Assembly (NCBI GenBank): GCA_032871835.1
Contig: CM065300.1
Coordinates: 4,407,768 to 4,471,767, forward strand
From: Dipteronia dyeriana
Taxonomy: Eukaryota > Streptophyta > Magnoliopsida > Sapindales > Sapindaceae
Reading direction: 5' to 3'
Length of the DNA stretch: 64,000 nucleotides
The notes under the pieces were generated by a model. It was not told the origin of the DNA and did not search any database. It saw nothing but the letters and a program-made list of their open reading frames with translations. The position numbers were made by a program, and so were the translations under genes. Positions 23,291 through 34,536 of the stretch are shown here, one piece after another. Numbering within the stretch: the stretch's first letter is position 1; each line of letters opens with the position of its first letter.

Positions 23291-23465
23291 GATTCTATCT
23301 AGCATTGTTTGAACTCCATTATCGAAGTCGAAACTGCAAATCAATATTGAAATTTTAATAGGCTTTTTGGAGTAACTATAAAACTACATCGCGTAGTTCT
23401 CAAATTAATCGATCTCCTTTTGGTTTGAATTCGTTAAAACAACACTGTTTCTCTGGCTTTTTTTT
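23288..23465 (-). repeat. Orphan mTERF 5' flank without a gene
   Basis: From gattctatctagcattgttt to the region ttggtttgaattcgttaaaa, this matches the upstream modules of mTERF-A and mTERF-E. The sequence on its gene side has been replaced by the Harbinger remnant, so this is the stump of a sixth mTERF unit. Confidence 0.65.
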
Positions 23466-23570
23466 TAAGTATCCTTTCACCATTTTTTTTTAAAGGAAAA
23501 TTGCACTGTATTCCCCTTACCTTTGCTAAAATTGCAACTAGATTTAAATAAATTTGAGAGTAACCAAATG

Positions 23571-25276
23571 TAGGGTGGACAAAAAACCAATAAACTGAAC
23601 CGAACCGGTCCAATCAGTTTTTTGTCGGTTTTCTACCTTTTACCGGTTCAGTTCGGTTTGAATTTTCAAAAACCGATAATTTTGGTCCGGCTTTCTGTTC
23701 ACTGCCTCAAACCGAAAAACGGAACCGAACCGCTATATATATATAACTAATTTTTCTAGGTATTCAGTAGTCTTTACCCTTTCAAAGCACAATTCCTAAA
23801 ATCCTCTCAACTTATCTCTCTCTCTGTGGTCCGCTGTAACTCGCTTCTCTCTGGTCTACCGCTTGATTATTCATCCCTCCGGCACTCTACATCTGCCATT
23901 CTTCCTTCGCCTCAAGGAGATCCTCCATTGTTTCCTCTAGACCTGACTTCCATCGACAGTGAAACCAGCTGGAGAGATTCAAGCGAATGATCACGACTAT
24001 CTGTGTGTGTCTTATGTTTTTGTTTTTGTTTTTGAAGAAGTCTCCATGTGATAAGTACTAACATTTTTTAGTTTTTCTTCTATTTGTTTTGGTTGATTTT
24101 GTTTTGGAAGATGATTGGTTTATTTGTTTTTTGTTTGATTTGCATGATGTGCTGAGAAATTGAGTTCTAATGTTGGGTTGTTTATTGAGAATTTGATATT
24201 GCGGTTGAATCTTATAAAAAGTTGGTTTGTGATCTCCTTTAGGCTTTAGTATGTGAAGGAGATTAGTGAGAGATTATTCTTGACATTTTTGTGATTTTTT
24301 TTTTTGGTTTGTGATTTTTTACAAGGATTTTTTATTGGTTTATTAATGATGAAGTTGATATTCATATTGATCCGGGTTGATGTTCATACTGATCTGGGGT
24401 AGATTAGGTATATCAGATGCCCGATCCTTTTTTTTAAATGTATTAGTGATGGAAGTGTTTTTTTATTTTATATAATTTAGAACAAATTACACCAAACTCC
24501 CCTATGAGGTTTGCTCTTTTACACGTGGAAACAACTTTATTGTTAATTGACGCTTACCTCCCCTACCATTAGGGTTTGACCGTTAAGTGTGAGAGTTGAC
24601 CGTTAAAAGGTGATAGAAGACATAAATACCCTTGATTCACCAAAAAAAAAACAACTAGCTACACCAAACCCTCTTGAGGTTTGCTTTTTTACACACCGAA
24701 ACAACTTTATTGATAAATAACAATCACCTCCCTTACTGTTAGTCAAAGTTGGTCAAATTAAATTGTTAAAAAAAAAAATCACAATCCCTTCATAATATGA
24801 TGCAATTTGTAAAAAAAAAAGAAGGAAAAAATATCAAAATCTATTTATAAATAAGAACAAATATGTTATCCAAAGAAATAGAGTTAAAAAAATTAAGTTT
24901 TTTAATAAATAGATTTTAAAAAAAAAAATCGATAGGAATTGTAATTTGTGTTGTTTGTGGAACCGGCAAACTAGCTTCATCTGGCTCAATCTCTCATGAA
25001 GGAGATCGAACAAATTAGGAATGGATTGTGATTCATATTGTTAGTGGAACCGTCGAACTGGTAAAGGTATTACGATTTTTTTAATTTGAATTTCATTTAA
25101 ATTAGATTGTATTTTACCATTTTTTAATGTAAAATTCCGTTTTTTTAATTTCTAACTGTCAATTAATCTTAATTTTCTTTCAAAAAAAAAATCTTAATTT
25201 TCAAAAAAAGTTTTTTTTTACTTAATCTTCATTTTAAAATACTTTAAAAAAAATCTTCATTTAAAAATATTTATTC

Positions 25277-25312
<36 letters not shown>

Positions 25313-25993
25313 CAAATTCTTCAAATGACTAAACTATCCATAGTTTTTATAGTCAAAATTGGTCAACAGTTTTATTTGACCAACTTTGACTAACGGTAGG
25401 GAAGGTAAGTGTCAATTATCAATAAAGTTGTTTATGTGTGTAAAAGAGCAAAACTCAGGGGAATTTTGTGTAATTAGTTATTTTAGATTTTTAGTGAACC
25501 AGTGGTATTTCTATCTTTTATGATTTTGTAACGGTCAACTCTCGTACTTAACGGTCAAACCCTAACGGCATGGGAGGTAGGTGTCAATTAACGATAAAGT
25601 TATTTCTGTGTGTAAAAAAGCAAACCTCATGGGAGTTTAGTGTAATTTGTTCTTTAATTTATAAATATTATTTTAAACTTGTAAAATCAATTTCTCTATC
25701 TATAACTAGTAAAATCAATTTGATCAAGCCCAAATGAAATTCCTTTTAAGTCCATAAGTTATTTTTAGTCAAATTTGGCCCAAATCATCAAATATGAAAA
25801 AATTGTATAATAAGTGAATTGACCCAATAGGCCCAAAACCGAATCGAACCAAACCGGTCCAGTTCAATCGGTTTTTAATCGGTTGACAATTGTAAAGTTT
25901 TTTTGATCGGGTCATTTTTTTAAAAACCGAATAGTATCGAATTTTTATCAGTTCACTCGAAAAATGAACCGATCCATTAAACGCCTACCCCTA
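23571..25993. mobile_element. hAT-type non-autonomous element, 2.4 kb, 8-bp target duplication
   Basis: The ends are TAGGGTGGAC at left and, in reverse complement, TAGGGGTAGGC at right. The subterminal sequence is rich in accgaaccgg-type repeats at both ends, typical of plant hAT elements. The 8-bp sequence accaaatg flanks it (23563-23570 and 25994-26001). The paralogous stretch at about 29630-29690 (gagagttaccaaatgtgatca) is the same site without the element. No transposase frame was found inside. It contains the nested inverted-repeat element at about 24482-25654. Confidence 0.85.
24482..25654. mobile_element. Nested long inverted-repeat element inside the hAT
   Basis: acaaattacaccaaactccc... 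at the left is mirrored by ...gggagtttagtgtaatttgt at the right, with at least 130 bases of arm. A second inverted pair lies inside it (about 24652-24765 against 25350-25485), related to the first. Arms of this sort fit a long-TIR MULE-like or foldback MITE. A dinucleotide run (at)n lies at 25280-25310. No coding sequence was seen. Confidence 0.65.
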
Positions 25994-26001
25994 ACCAAAT
26001 G

Positions 26002-26189
26002 TGATCACCTTGTCATATTATTATTTTTTTCTTTAGGAAATCAAAACTAATTGAACCTTTACAAATATAAATTGAATATTTTATACCCTTTTTAAAATGA
26101 ATTTTGTCCAAACTTTTAGAATCTCTTAATTCCAATCAATTTTAGATTGAATACACCATCTAAAATGTATTTATGTGAGGATTTCATAA

Positions 26190-26220
<31 letters not shown>

Positions 26221-27905
26221 GAAACAACAAAATATATCATTTTTCTTAAATATTATGCATTTTTTTTTTAAAAGAAGAAGATATCATTGTGAATGAGAGG
26301 TTTGCCGGAAGGTCAGAAATGCAACTTCCCTTTTGCTCTCCCCACACTTTAAGGTGTAATGGGCAATTGTGGACTTATATTTACAACACAAGGGGTGGTC
26401 TTATATTTACAATACATGGGGCAATTGTGGACTTATATTTACAATACAAGGGGTGATCTCTCCATATTTTGAAGTCTCCAACTACCATGATAATACTCTT
26501 TTATTCTTGAATTACAATGTTTAGATTCAATTTAACTGCATTATTTTATAACTCGATATCTTCAAAATAATTGGATTATAAATCAAACAAATCCTCAACA
26601 TGTCACACACTACACAATTACAGTTATAAGTCAAATTAACTTGCACATCATCTCTTAGTACAGTGATAATGCATCTTCCGCTTCCACGCCAGTGGCGGAG
26701 CATTCAAGTCTCTCCATACATATTTTACAAGCACATATAACATTTAATCTCAGTAGGTTCCGTAAGACAGATGGAAAAAAGAAAAGTGAAAACAAGTCTA
26801 ATGAAATTAAGTGAAATGCTTGTTATAGAATTAGTACTGGTACAGAAAATGAGACCAGTAAATAATCTACTTGTACCCAAGATCAGATATTCTCAGGAAA
26901 AAGTAAGGCATCCGCAGTTTTAGATGATGATGCATTATGTTGCAGAACGCAGACCGATACTTTTTCAGTAAAACAATGCTAATGCATGCTAAAACCCAGT
27001 CTATTTCGGAGATTCAATAGGCATAGAACCCGTTGTTCCAATCAATATGGGTGCTGGGTGCTTACTTCAAATCCTATTTTACCGTACCCCGAAAACTGCA
27101 TGCCTGCATCAAAACTAGTGATGAAATTTCAAGTTCGAAGGGACCTTTTACCGGACTCAGGCGTTACAAGTAGAAGCAAATATAATAGGAAACAATTCAC
27201 ACAGCAACCAATTTCTAGTCATTATGAATGAAGACAAATGCTAAGTCTGAAAATGATAAGATGTTGCAGACCGTTGCTTTTGCAGTACTAGTAGTGCTAA
27301 TACAAGCTCAAACAGAATACTGAAATCCAAAGTGAAACACAAAATCTAATGAATGTTATTGCAAAGAACCATATAGTTAGTAAGCTATGAAACTAATTCT
27401 ATTTCGGACAATGCAAAATCACTTTAGTTAAATCCACATTCCCTTTTGTGCTTCTTGTTCTATCCCAACCATCAAATACACAAACACACAAGGCAAACAA
27501 ATAACCTCAATGAATCACAATTGCAAAATAAGTCAAATCTCCACTCTTTTGTGCTTCATGACAAGATATAACTTAATTGAAGCAAACTAAATGAACAACA
27601 GGAATGTTTAGATTCAGCAAGAGTAAATGTATACACGATTATGCATCACAATTGCTAAGCTTATGCTTCTGCCATGAGACAATGAACGATAGGAAAACCA
27701 AAACTGCAAAGAAACTACAATAAATATGGACTAAATTCTGTGTCTAACTTCTAGTGCAGAAAATCAAAGACAGAATCTATTGAACTAAATAAACCAAGTT
27801 TGAATGCAAGGGAATAACAAAATCAAGTTTCAAGGCAACTGTAAAACGGTTTGAATTATATGATCCTTTAACAATTAACAGATCCTAGTATCTAGATAAA
27901 GATCT
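26002..27905. other. Intergenic region with simple and tandem repeats
   Basis: No gene is supported. (aaat)n occupies about 26187-26220. At about 26350-26455 a unit containing gacttatatttacaatacaa is repeated three times with the spacers gggcaattgtg and ggggtggtc. About 27362-27560 is closely repeated at 30920-31110 (caatgaatcacaattgcaaa), part of the duplicated mTERF 3' flank. An 81-codon open frame at 26986-27231 has no recognisable features. Confidence 0.55.
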
Positions 27906-29067
27906 TTAAGACTTGTTTGAAAGACTCAACTTCTCTTGGTAAAGCTTCAATAGCTTGGGAGCTTCATCACAAGAATACACAAATTTTTGCAGGAAGTTTT
28001 TTTCAGGATACCTAAACAACGTAAATAAGTTAGTATTTTCCCTCTTAATCAGACCTTTTGAAAACAAAAAATGAAAAACAGCAGCCCTAGGAATAAACCT
28101 CTTCTCCATGCCCAAAGAAATAACATCAGGACGTTTAGCAATAGCCTAAGGCTCCAAACCCATTTTGTTCACCAAAAAGTCCATCACTGCCATAATCTTC
28201 TCCTTGGATGCAATCATACACGTTGGACACTTCCGAAATGCAGCTGAAAACTCCACCTCAGACCAACCCCACCTCCTCTTAAAAATATCCTCCTTACTTT
28301 CCCAATTGGTTCTGCCAAGTTCTTTAGCATTAACCGCTACAATAAACTGTGAACTCGCAAGATCAAAACCCATTTCCTTCACTGCCTCCACGGTCTCTTT
28401 AAACGTATCCGAGCTTGTACGTTAGGAGTAAGACCGCATTCTAAGAAACAAGACAATATTCTTATTTGGCACACCTATACTTCGCAAAACATCCACAATA
28501 GGTGCTATGCAAGTTTGAACATCATTTTGGAGAAGAAATGGACTACATTTGATAGCAGCAACAGTCATCCCACTAGATTGAAACAAATTATCAAGGTAGT
28601 TTAAAGTAGGAATCAGGTGGTTTTCTAAGCTTCTGAGTAAAAGATTTGAGGCTACACACATCAGTTTTACGAGCTCGTGTCTTGAGAAGCCTTTGGAGTA
28701 AAACAATTGCAGTTTGGGCAAAAGGGTATCCTCAGGACTAGAGCAAAGGGCGAGAGGATAAGTTCTGACGACCTTCAAAATCTCTGTTTGAGAGAAACCG
28801 TGGCTCTTGAAAAAGGCAATAACAGAGTCTGGCTTTTCCGGGGATGCAAAATGGAGATATTTGGAAGCTGATAAAGCAGATTTTTGAGAGAAAGCACAGG
28901 AATTGATGAGGTAAGAGACAGTAAAAGAGTGTTGATTTGAAGTGGCTGTTGTGATGCATTTGATAAACAATGGAAATGCAAAAATCTTTATTATAGTTGT
29001 TGGTGCTGGTGATAGAGCATCTTCTACCATAATGGAGGAGTAAAGTTTTGCAGAGAAAATTAAACAT
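27906..29067 (-). pseudogene. mTERF-B
   Basis: This is a full-length mTERF copy of about 387 codons without introns. The start is at 29067 (MFNFLCKTLLLHYGRRC). An early frameshift near 28980 throws the reading off after YNKDF; the downstream frame that matches the family can be read from an upstream ATG at 29117. It continues through SYLINSCAFSQKSALSASKYL and LPKLQLFYSKGFSRHELVKL to RMRSYS, where TAA at about 28423 interrupts. After it come DTFKE, GWSEVEFSAAFRKCPTCM, then TAG at about 28148 (MGLEP-stop-AIAKRP), and the natural end SLSNKS at 27906. Two nonsense codons and a frameshift argue against a working protein. It is the least divergent guide to the family here. Confidence 0.87.
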
Positions 29068-29280
29068 AACGACTGCAATTGAAATGGTGATAGGAAAAAC
29101 TCACCTGGGCCGGACACAATTTTGTCAGAAACGTAGCATTGTTCGGAGATCTCAATGGTTGGAGTTGCAAATTCAAACCTAAAACTGGTATTTTTCTATT
29201 GCTACAAGAACAGGGATATAAGCGAACGAAACGGCATCGTTTCATCATAAATCAATTTCAATCAGACGCTACCAGGCACG
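29068..29280 (-). promoter_or_regulatory. mTERF-B 5' flank
   Basis: tcacctgggccggac... cattgttcggagatctcaatggttg resembles the mTERF-D flank (35700-35790) most closely, which pairs B with D in the upstream module. A stretch ending cgaaacggcatcg matches the ...acgacatcgt ending in the other units. Confidence 0.5.
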
Positions 29281-31287
29281 TGACCATTTCTTCTTCTTTT
29301 TGACCCAACTCAAATTTGGTTTGGGCCTAAAGGTATCCCGCTCAACCCGACCCAATTTCAGTCTACATACTTTTTGGTTTACTTTTCTGATTTTTATTAT
29401 TGGCTTTGTATTTTTATTATTTTTATTATTTTATAATATTTGTATTATATGCCGTGTTAAGAATATTCATTATGGAATTTCCTAAAACTGTTTGTGCTTA
29501 AAATCCTTTTGAGATTTTTTTTTTTTTTAAATTTCAAAATCAACTACTTAGGAATATTTTTATATTTAAATTTCCCAAAAAAATAATTAGATAATCTAGG
29601 GTTATAAAATTTTTAGTGATTAAATATCTTTGAGAGTTACCAAATGTGATCATTTTGTCAAAAAAATTCTTCTTTAGGAAATTAAAAAAAAAACATTTTT
29701 GTGAGGATTTCATTAAAAAAGAAACAACAATTTTTACGATGTTTAGTTTCACTTCAACTATATTATTTATAGAGTAATACTATACTATCTGAATATGTGG
29801 CAAGCTTATTTGTAACAATTGCATCATCAATACATTATTACAAAATCAATATGGTTGTTTTAAATCAACATACCACATCATATGGACAAATTTTTGGACA
29901 GTTTAAGGGTCAGTTTGATATTACTTTTAAAAAGTTAAAATCAGATTATTATATAATTTTAACATAAAATGATGTTTAGCAAAACTTCTAAAAGTGATTA
30001 ATTTATAATCCGACAAGTTTTGACATTGATTTTGAAAAATAAATGAGGGGTTACTTTTAAAAAGTGATTATAGAATAATCTATTTCAACATTTAATGTAT
30101 CTTTTAAAATATCATTATTATTTTTATAAAATCAAATTAAAATCATTTATATACCTTATTTCATCTCAAAATTAAATATTCTATTTAAATACTGATTTGA
30201 TTTATAAAATCTTTTAAAAATATTTTTATTGTTCTTATGGATTTTTTTTTTCAATTTAAATATTGATTTAATATATGTAATTAATGAAAAAAAAATTGGG
30301 TCTCAAACTATGTACATTTTAGTCATTATAACTAATCTCAACACTTTTGCAATAAAATTACCATACATATGTCTACTGCTTTTGAGTTATTAGTTTTAAA
30401 AATACTTAACCAAACATTTGCTGACTAACTTCACAGTTGATTATTCATTTAGCATAGCTAACGGTGATTATTACAAAAATTCGACAAATCAATGCTAATT
30501 GTATTGATAAAACATCTTATTCCTACTCTAAAAGTCTAAGACTAAGGAATTCTAAATGTCCAAGCCGAGTATCGAAAATCAATCAGAAACTACATATAAA
30601 ATCTCAAGTGGATAGACATTGCTGCAAGATCTTTCCTATCCATAACAACTACCCATCTAGTTGATTCTCAAGTCACTCATAAACGTTCTGTACATATAAT
30701 TAAATATATTATGAAACTCCATATCATATAAGAATTTGCTACACAAGTATTATACCTTTTCGTGTTCCTACAACTTTCATTAAACAAAATGAATACTGAG
30801 GCAGTATATATCTAGCTTACTTTCACCTACTGGCACTCCAAACTATTCTATTTGCAGAATGAAAAGCTGTGTTAACTTTTAAAGTGTCTCTACACAAAAA
30901 TTTCCTGCAGCAACACAAAACCATATAGTAGTAAGCTATAAAACTAATTCTATTTCGGACAAAGCAAAATCACTTTAGTTAAATCCACACTGCCCTTTTG
31001 TGCTTCTTGTTCTATCCCCACCATCAAATACACAAACATACAAGGCAAACAAATAACCTCAATGAATCACAATTGCAAAATAAGTCAAATTCCCACCCTT
31101 TGGTGCTTCATGGCAAGATTTAAATCAATTGAAGCAAAAAAAAAATGAACAGGAATGTTTAGATTCAGCAAGAGTAATGGATACATGATTATGCATCACA
31201 ACTGCTAAGCTTATGGTTCAGCCATGAGACAATGAACAAGAGGAAAACAAAAATTGCAAAGAAACTACAATAAATGCAGTTTTATAA
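29281..31287. other. AT-rich intergenic region between mTERF-B and mTERF-C
   Basis: No gene is supported. About 29560-29760 is the paralog of the sequence around the hAT insertion site (23520-23570 and 26002-26250). About 29905-30430 may be a degenerate MITE: ggtcagtttgatattacttt at the left is loosely mirrored by aaaatacttaaccaaacatt at the right. About 30920-31110 repeats 27362-27560. Confidence 0.5.
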
Positions 31288-32444
31288 TCACATTACAAAA
31301 CTGCGTCCCTGCTCTTTAATCCTTTTGTCATCTAGCTGGGGAGCTTCTTCATAAGAATTTACAAACTTCCTCAGGAAGATTTTTTCAGAACACTTGAACG
31401 CAGAGAAAATATAAGTGTTCTGCTCCTTGATCAAACCGTTCGACAACAAAAACTGAATAACTGCACCCCTCGGAATAAACAACTTCTCCATGCTCAGCGG
31501 GATAACATAAGGACGTTTGGCTATAGCCGAAGGTTCCAAATGCATTTTGTTCACAAGAAATTCCATGACTGCTCTAATCTTATCTAGAGATGCCATCATA
31601 CAAATTGGATACTTCACAAACGCAGCTAAGAACTCTTCCTCCGACCAACCCCAGCTCTTATAAAGATTGACCTTCGTTTCCATTTGGTTCTGCTAACTCT
31701 TTTAACAATAATAGCTATAACAAAATTAGAATTCAATGGACTGACACCTAAATCCTTTACTACCTCCACAGTATTTCTAAAAGTATCCGGGCTTGTTCCA
31801 AACATTCGAGGCCAATTTAGAAGAAACATGAAAATATTCGATTCAGGGACACCATTATCTCGCAATGCATTAAGATTAGGTACCAAACAAGTTTCGAAAT
31901 TGAGTTAGAGAAGATGGGGACTGTGTTTAACAAGAGCAACAGTCTTCTCACTAGATTTAAACAAATCATTAAGGTAGTTAAAAGAAGGGACTATATGTTT
32001 CTCTATGCTCCTGCATAAAAGATTAGGGCAAACAGATAAAATTTTGGCAAGCTCAGGGCTTGAGATGCCTTTGGAGTAAAAGAATTCCAGTTTGGGCAAA
32101 AGGGTTCTCTTAGGATTTGCACAAAGCACATGAGGACGAGTTCTGATGACCTTTGAAATTTGTGTTTCAGAGAAACCATGGCTCTTCAATAAGGCAATGA
32201 CAGAGTCTGGCTTTTCTGGGGAAATAAAGTTGACAAGTTTGGAAACCGATAAAGCAGTTTGTACAGAGAACCCAAATGAGTTTATGAGGTAAGAGACAGT
32301 AAAAGAGTGTTGATTTGAAGCGGGTGTTGAGATGCATTTGATAAATATTGAAGATGGAAAATGTTGAAACTTTAGGGTTGATTGAGCTCTGATAGTGTTT
32401 TTTCCATAATTGAGAAGTGAAGTTTTGCGGAGAAAATTAGACAT
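31288..32444 (-). pseudogene. mTERF-C
   Basis: The start is at 32444 (MSNFLRKTSLLNYGKNTIR), again a basic transit-peptide-like N-terminus. It reads through SYLINSFGFSVQTALSVSKLV and SETQISKVIRTRPHVL to KHSPHLL, where TAA replaces the Gln codon of paralog B at about 31905. The frame continues (LNFETCLVPNLNALRDNGVP) to RVSRTKW, where a small deletion near 31680 shifts it. The last part starts in a new frame (KVNLYKSWGWSEEEF) and ends at 31288. The site that is TAG in B and D is intact here (LEPSAIAKRP). It is more diverged from the other copies. One stop and one frameshift make it a probable pseudogene. Confidence 0.87.
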
Positions 32445-32632
32445 AACGTCTACAATTGGAAACAGTAATCACATACTCTGGAGTCTCGACACGGTTTCTC
32501 CAGAGATCGGGCGAGAAAGCAGAATAGTTGAAGCTGCAAATTGAAAACAAAAAAACCCCAGTAAAAACCCTAGGTTTGAATTGGATTTCTTTACATGTTT
32601 ATACACCCCAAAACGCAGCGTTTAAATCAGCG
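32445..32632 (-). promoter_or_regulatory. mTERF-C 5' flank
   Basis: This is a diverged version of the upstream module, recognisable by gaaagcagaatagttgaagctgcaa and caaaacgcagcgttt. No core promoter element can be named with confidence. Confidence 0.4.
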
Positions 32633-32821
32633 TTGGGAGATTTGCAAAAATTTCCCTGAGGTTTGATCTTTTTTCAAAGCACATCCCTCATGCTTTTAAT
32701 TAGATAAAAACCTCCCTGTATGGGTGTTTTTTGTATACAATTCGGGAGTTTCTAAAATTTGAAACTAGAATGTTGTTTTTAAAAAGTAGACAAATTTAGA
32801 GAATTTTTGCAAATCTCCCAA
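32633..32821. mobile_element. MITE with 20-base perfect inverted ends
   Basis: TTGGGAGATTTGCAAAAATT at the left is perfectly mirrored at the right end. The 189-base element is non-coding. No unambiguous target duplication was seen, so the superfamily is not assigned. The interior phrase cctgaggtttgatc resembles the arms of the element at 24482-25654. Confidence 0.75.
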
Positions 32822-34536
32822 TTTTTTTTTCTAAATAAATATCCAAAGCTGCAAACGAAATTAAACATGTAATTCATTAATCAGGAGCTTGACAAAAATT
32901 CATATGAATTAATTGCATATTCTTTTCTTGATAAAGTATATATGCACTTCCTTTAATGTGAAAAAACATTCAAATACCACTTTTACTTAGTCCCCTGATG
33001 ATAGCTGTACGACTAAAAAATTAGAAATTTAAAAAAAAAATGCCTAAATTCTTACCCCAACTTGGTTTTGTTGTATTTTCTTATATTTTGAATTTTCTAT
33101 ATTTTGTAATCGTACTTGGCAGAAAATACAAAATATAGTTGCAACAGTCACCTCCTCTCTAACTCATAAAAAAAGTTTCAAATATAGAAAAATAGCTTTC
33201 TTATACTTCCATTGTGTCATTGCTTGACCATTTCACAGTTGGTTGTTGTATTTTACATTATAGTCTGCCAGTATCCTTGAAATGGAATTTAACAAAAGAA
33301 ACATCATCATTTGATAACTTTTTTTTTGTTTTCTCTACATTCAGAATTACACAAACGTTCAGATTACAAATGTCAAAGCAATTATACAAGAAAAAACTAT
33401 GACTTGTATAAAGATTTTATCACACAAACTATTTTTTAACAGGATTCTATGCTATTAAAAAGTAGTTAAAACAACAAGCACTTATACCTACCAAGGGACT
33501 GCCGGACTGGCGAGGGTCATTTGCCATAGTGGGTGGAGACTTCAAACTGTAGCTTGAACACCGGGTTCACTCCCTAAAAACAAAAAACAAAGAACCAAAG
33601 GGAATAATAAATAAAAAGCAAATCTCTACAAGCATATACACCAATAGCATTGATAGGATAAGATAATGGTTCCTGAATTTATCAAACTCAAGAGTGAACC
33701 AGAAACCCACAACAGAAAATAACACTAACCTGGATGAGTAGTGCATCCATTAGGAAGGAAAGAAAATTTAGAACATGGCGATTGCGAATTGGGAGCAAAA
33801 TACTTGAAATATTACGGCAAGACTGAATTCCAGGGCAGCAATTTGTATACCTCCTCATCAATATGGCAACTCATTTATCACATAACTGTGATTGTGAATT
33901 CTTTGAATTCTGTCGAGCCCTCAAAAGTCAACCATTGAGGGAGCCAAACTCGATGTGATTAAATAATAAAAGAAGAAGATAAGATATATATGGCAACAAC
34001 AATGGTTATAGAATTGCAAATCGAAGCAAAATAACAACATATAAATTAAATCCTCATCCATGGTAAAAATCTGAAAGCTGAATTCCTAAACTCACATTGT
34101 AAACGCATGTTGACTTGGCCTGGAAAGCCGCAGGAAATATAAAAGCTGACCAGTGACCACAAAATTAGAAGTTTCACTGATATGATTACTGCATTGAGTT
34201 AAAAGTCTAAATAAACTTCAAAACCAAGCAATCAATAGAATTTTTTTTTTATTGAGAGACAGAGAGAGAGAGAGACTTATCCAAAGTTGCACCATATGAC
34301 TTCAAAGATTTCTGTAAAGAAAATATGTTCTTCAAAGAACTTAACAAGCACTTTTAAATTACAAAAGGAAACATTAAAGCTAAACCATACAACTAACATT
34401 GATTAGAAGAAACTTCCTACATATATCAAACACAAGACTGAACCGGATGACCACAACTACGTTCATTTTACAATTACAGCATCCCTCTCCCTTGATATAG
34501 ATCTTTTTGTCATTTTCAAAAGGCCCCCAACTTCTC
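32822..34536. other. Intergenic region between mTERF-C and mTERF-D
   Basis: No gene is supported. About 33105-33420 is repeated at 47565-47960 with small changes (atagctttcttatacttcca... tgtcaaagcaattatacaag). About 34080-34180 resembles 21930-22010. A purine run (ag)n lies at 34253-34278. Confidence 0.55.

Noticed and set aside
26986..27231. 81-codon open frame on the plus strand
   Set aside because: No recognisable domain, no conserved paralog, and composition is ordinary intergenic; treated as chance.
29300..29485. Hydrophobic 61-residue frame suggesting a membrane protein
   Set aside because: It is a translation of T-rich DNA (tttttattattttt); no start context or homology.
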